Positions 32,610 to 32,728 of a DNA stretch of 32,728 bases are shown piece by piece. This DNA comes from JBCDAP01 sp038747915 (GTDB taxonomy: Bacteria > Planctomycetota > Phycisphaerae > Phycisphaerales > UBA1924). The notes under the pieces are model-generated. The model worked only from the letters and a program-made list of their open reading frames with translations, was not told where the DNA came from and searched no databases. The stretch's first letter is position 1; each line of letters starts with the position of its first letter. Location: NCBI GenBank assembly GCA_038747915.1, contig JBCDJJ010000039.1:1-32728 (forward strand), read 5' to 3'. A program made the translations under genes and the position numbers.

Positions 32610-32728
32610 CATCGGTGTGTTGCCGGATGACCTGGGTGGCCTCTCCCACCCGGGGCGTGCTCGATGTCGCGTTCGCTCGGTGCCACGCGGCTCGCGTGTG
32701 TCAAGCGGGTGTCCACCTTCGGGCGTCG
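32610..32728. other. Right edge, no gene seen
   Basis: About 120 bases after the terminator with no identifiable feature. The element continues past the window, since no second copy of the tRNA-Val 3' end is visible. Confidence 0.4.

Overview
The window is GC-rich, densely coding bacterial DNA. It most likely comes from a planctomycete, perhaps of the class Phycisphaerae. This is an inference from family content: two adjacent secreted proteins end in a dockerin/EF-hand-like Asp/Gly tail, there is a thrombospondin-type-3 repeat protein, a periplasmic tricorn-like protease, a DUF3179 protein, a large autotransporter-like outer membrane protein, and a tyrosine recombinase of a type I associate with planctomycetes. 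No rRNA or other taxonomic marker is present, so the class is a guess.

Layout. Positions 1-27,680 look like ordinary chromosome. In order they hold a methyl-accepting chemotaxis protein (-), an AT-rich gap, a DUF6886 protein and pyruvate dehydrogenase E1 alpha (-, probable operon), a TSP3-repeat exported protein and a tricorn-like S41 protease (+), a DUF3179 protein (-), an intrinsic terminator, and a 1392-aa autotransporter-like protein (-). These are followed by recQ with a small hypothetical gene and a two-TM protein (+), tRNA-His(GTG) (+), two secreted dockerin-tailed proteins (-), and 6-phosphogluconate dehydrogenase (-). Between gnd and tRNA-Val(GAC) lie about 860 bases with no convincing gene. 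They hold a candidate small RNA on the minus strand (promoter, long-range stem, intrinsic terminator) and a run of hairpins.

From tRNA-Val to the right edge the window looks like the integrase end of an integrated element. A tyrosine recombinase reads back toward the tRNA, and its C-terminal codons run antisense through the whole tRNA gene. Beyond it come an excisionase-like HTH protein, a structured inverted repeat of about 100 nt ahead of a small XRE regulator, a multi-TM protein overlapped by a 41-aa reading frame, a second XRE regulator, and a tight three-gene operon (102-aa protein, 95-aa protein, DUF2958) closed by a textbook UUCG-loop terminator. The other end of the element is not in the window.

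The most promising places for something undescribed are the gnd to tRNA-Val intergenic region, the cloverleaf-like inverted repeat at 29,917-30,014, and the small-protein cargo of the element. I did not find a complete, clearly novel multi-gene system. The many long reading frames antisense to real genes (for example inside the autotransporter, tricorn and chemoreceptor genes) are artefacts of GC-rich codon usage.
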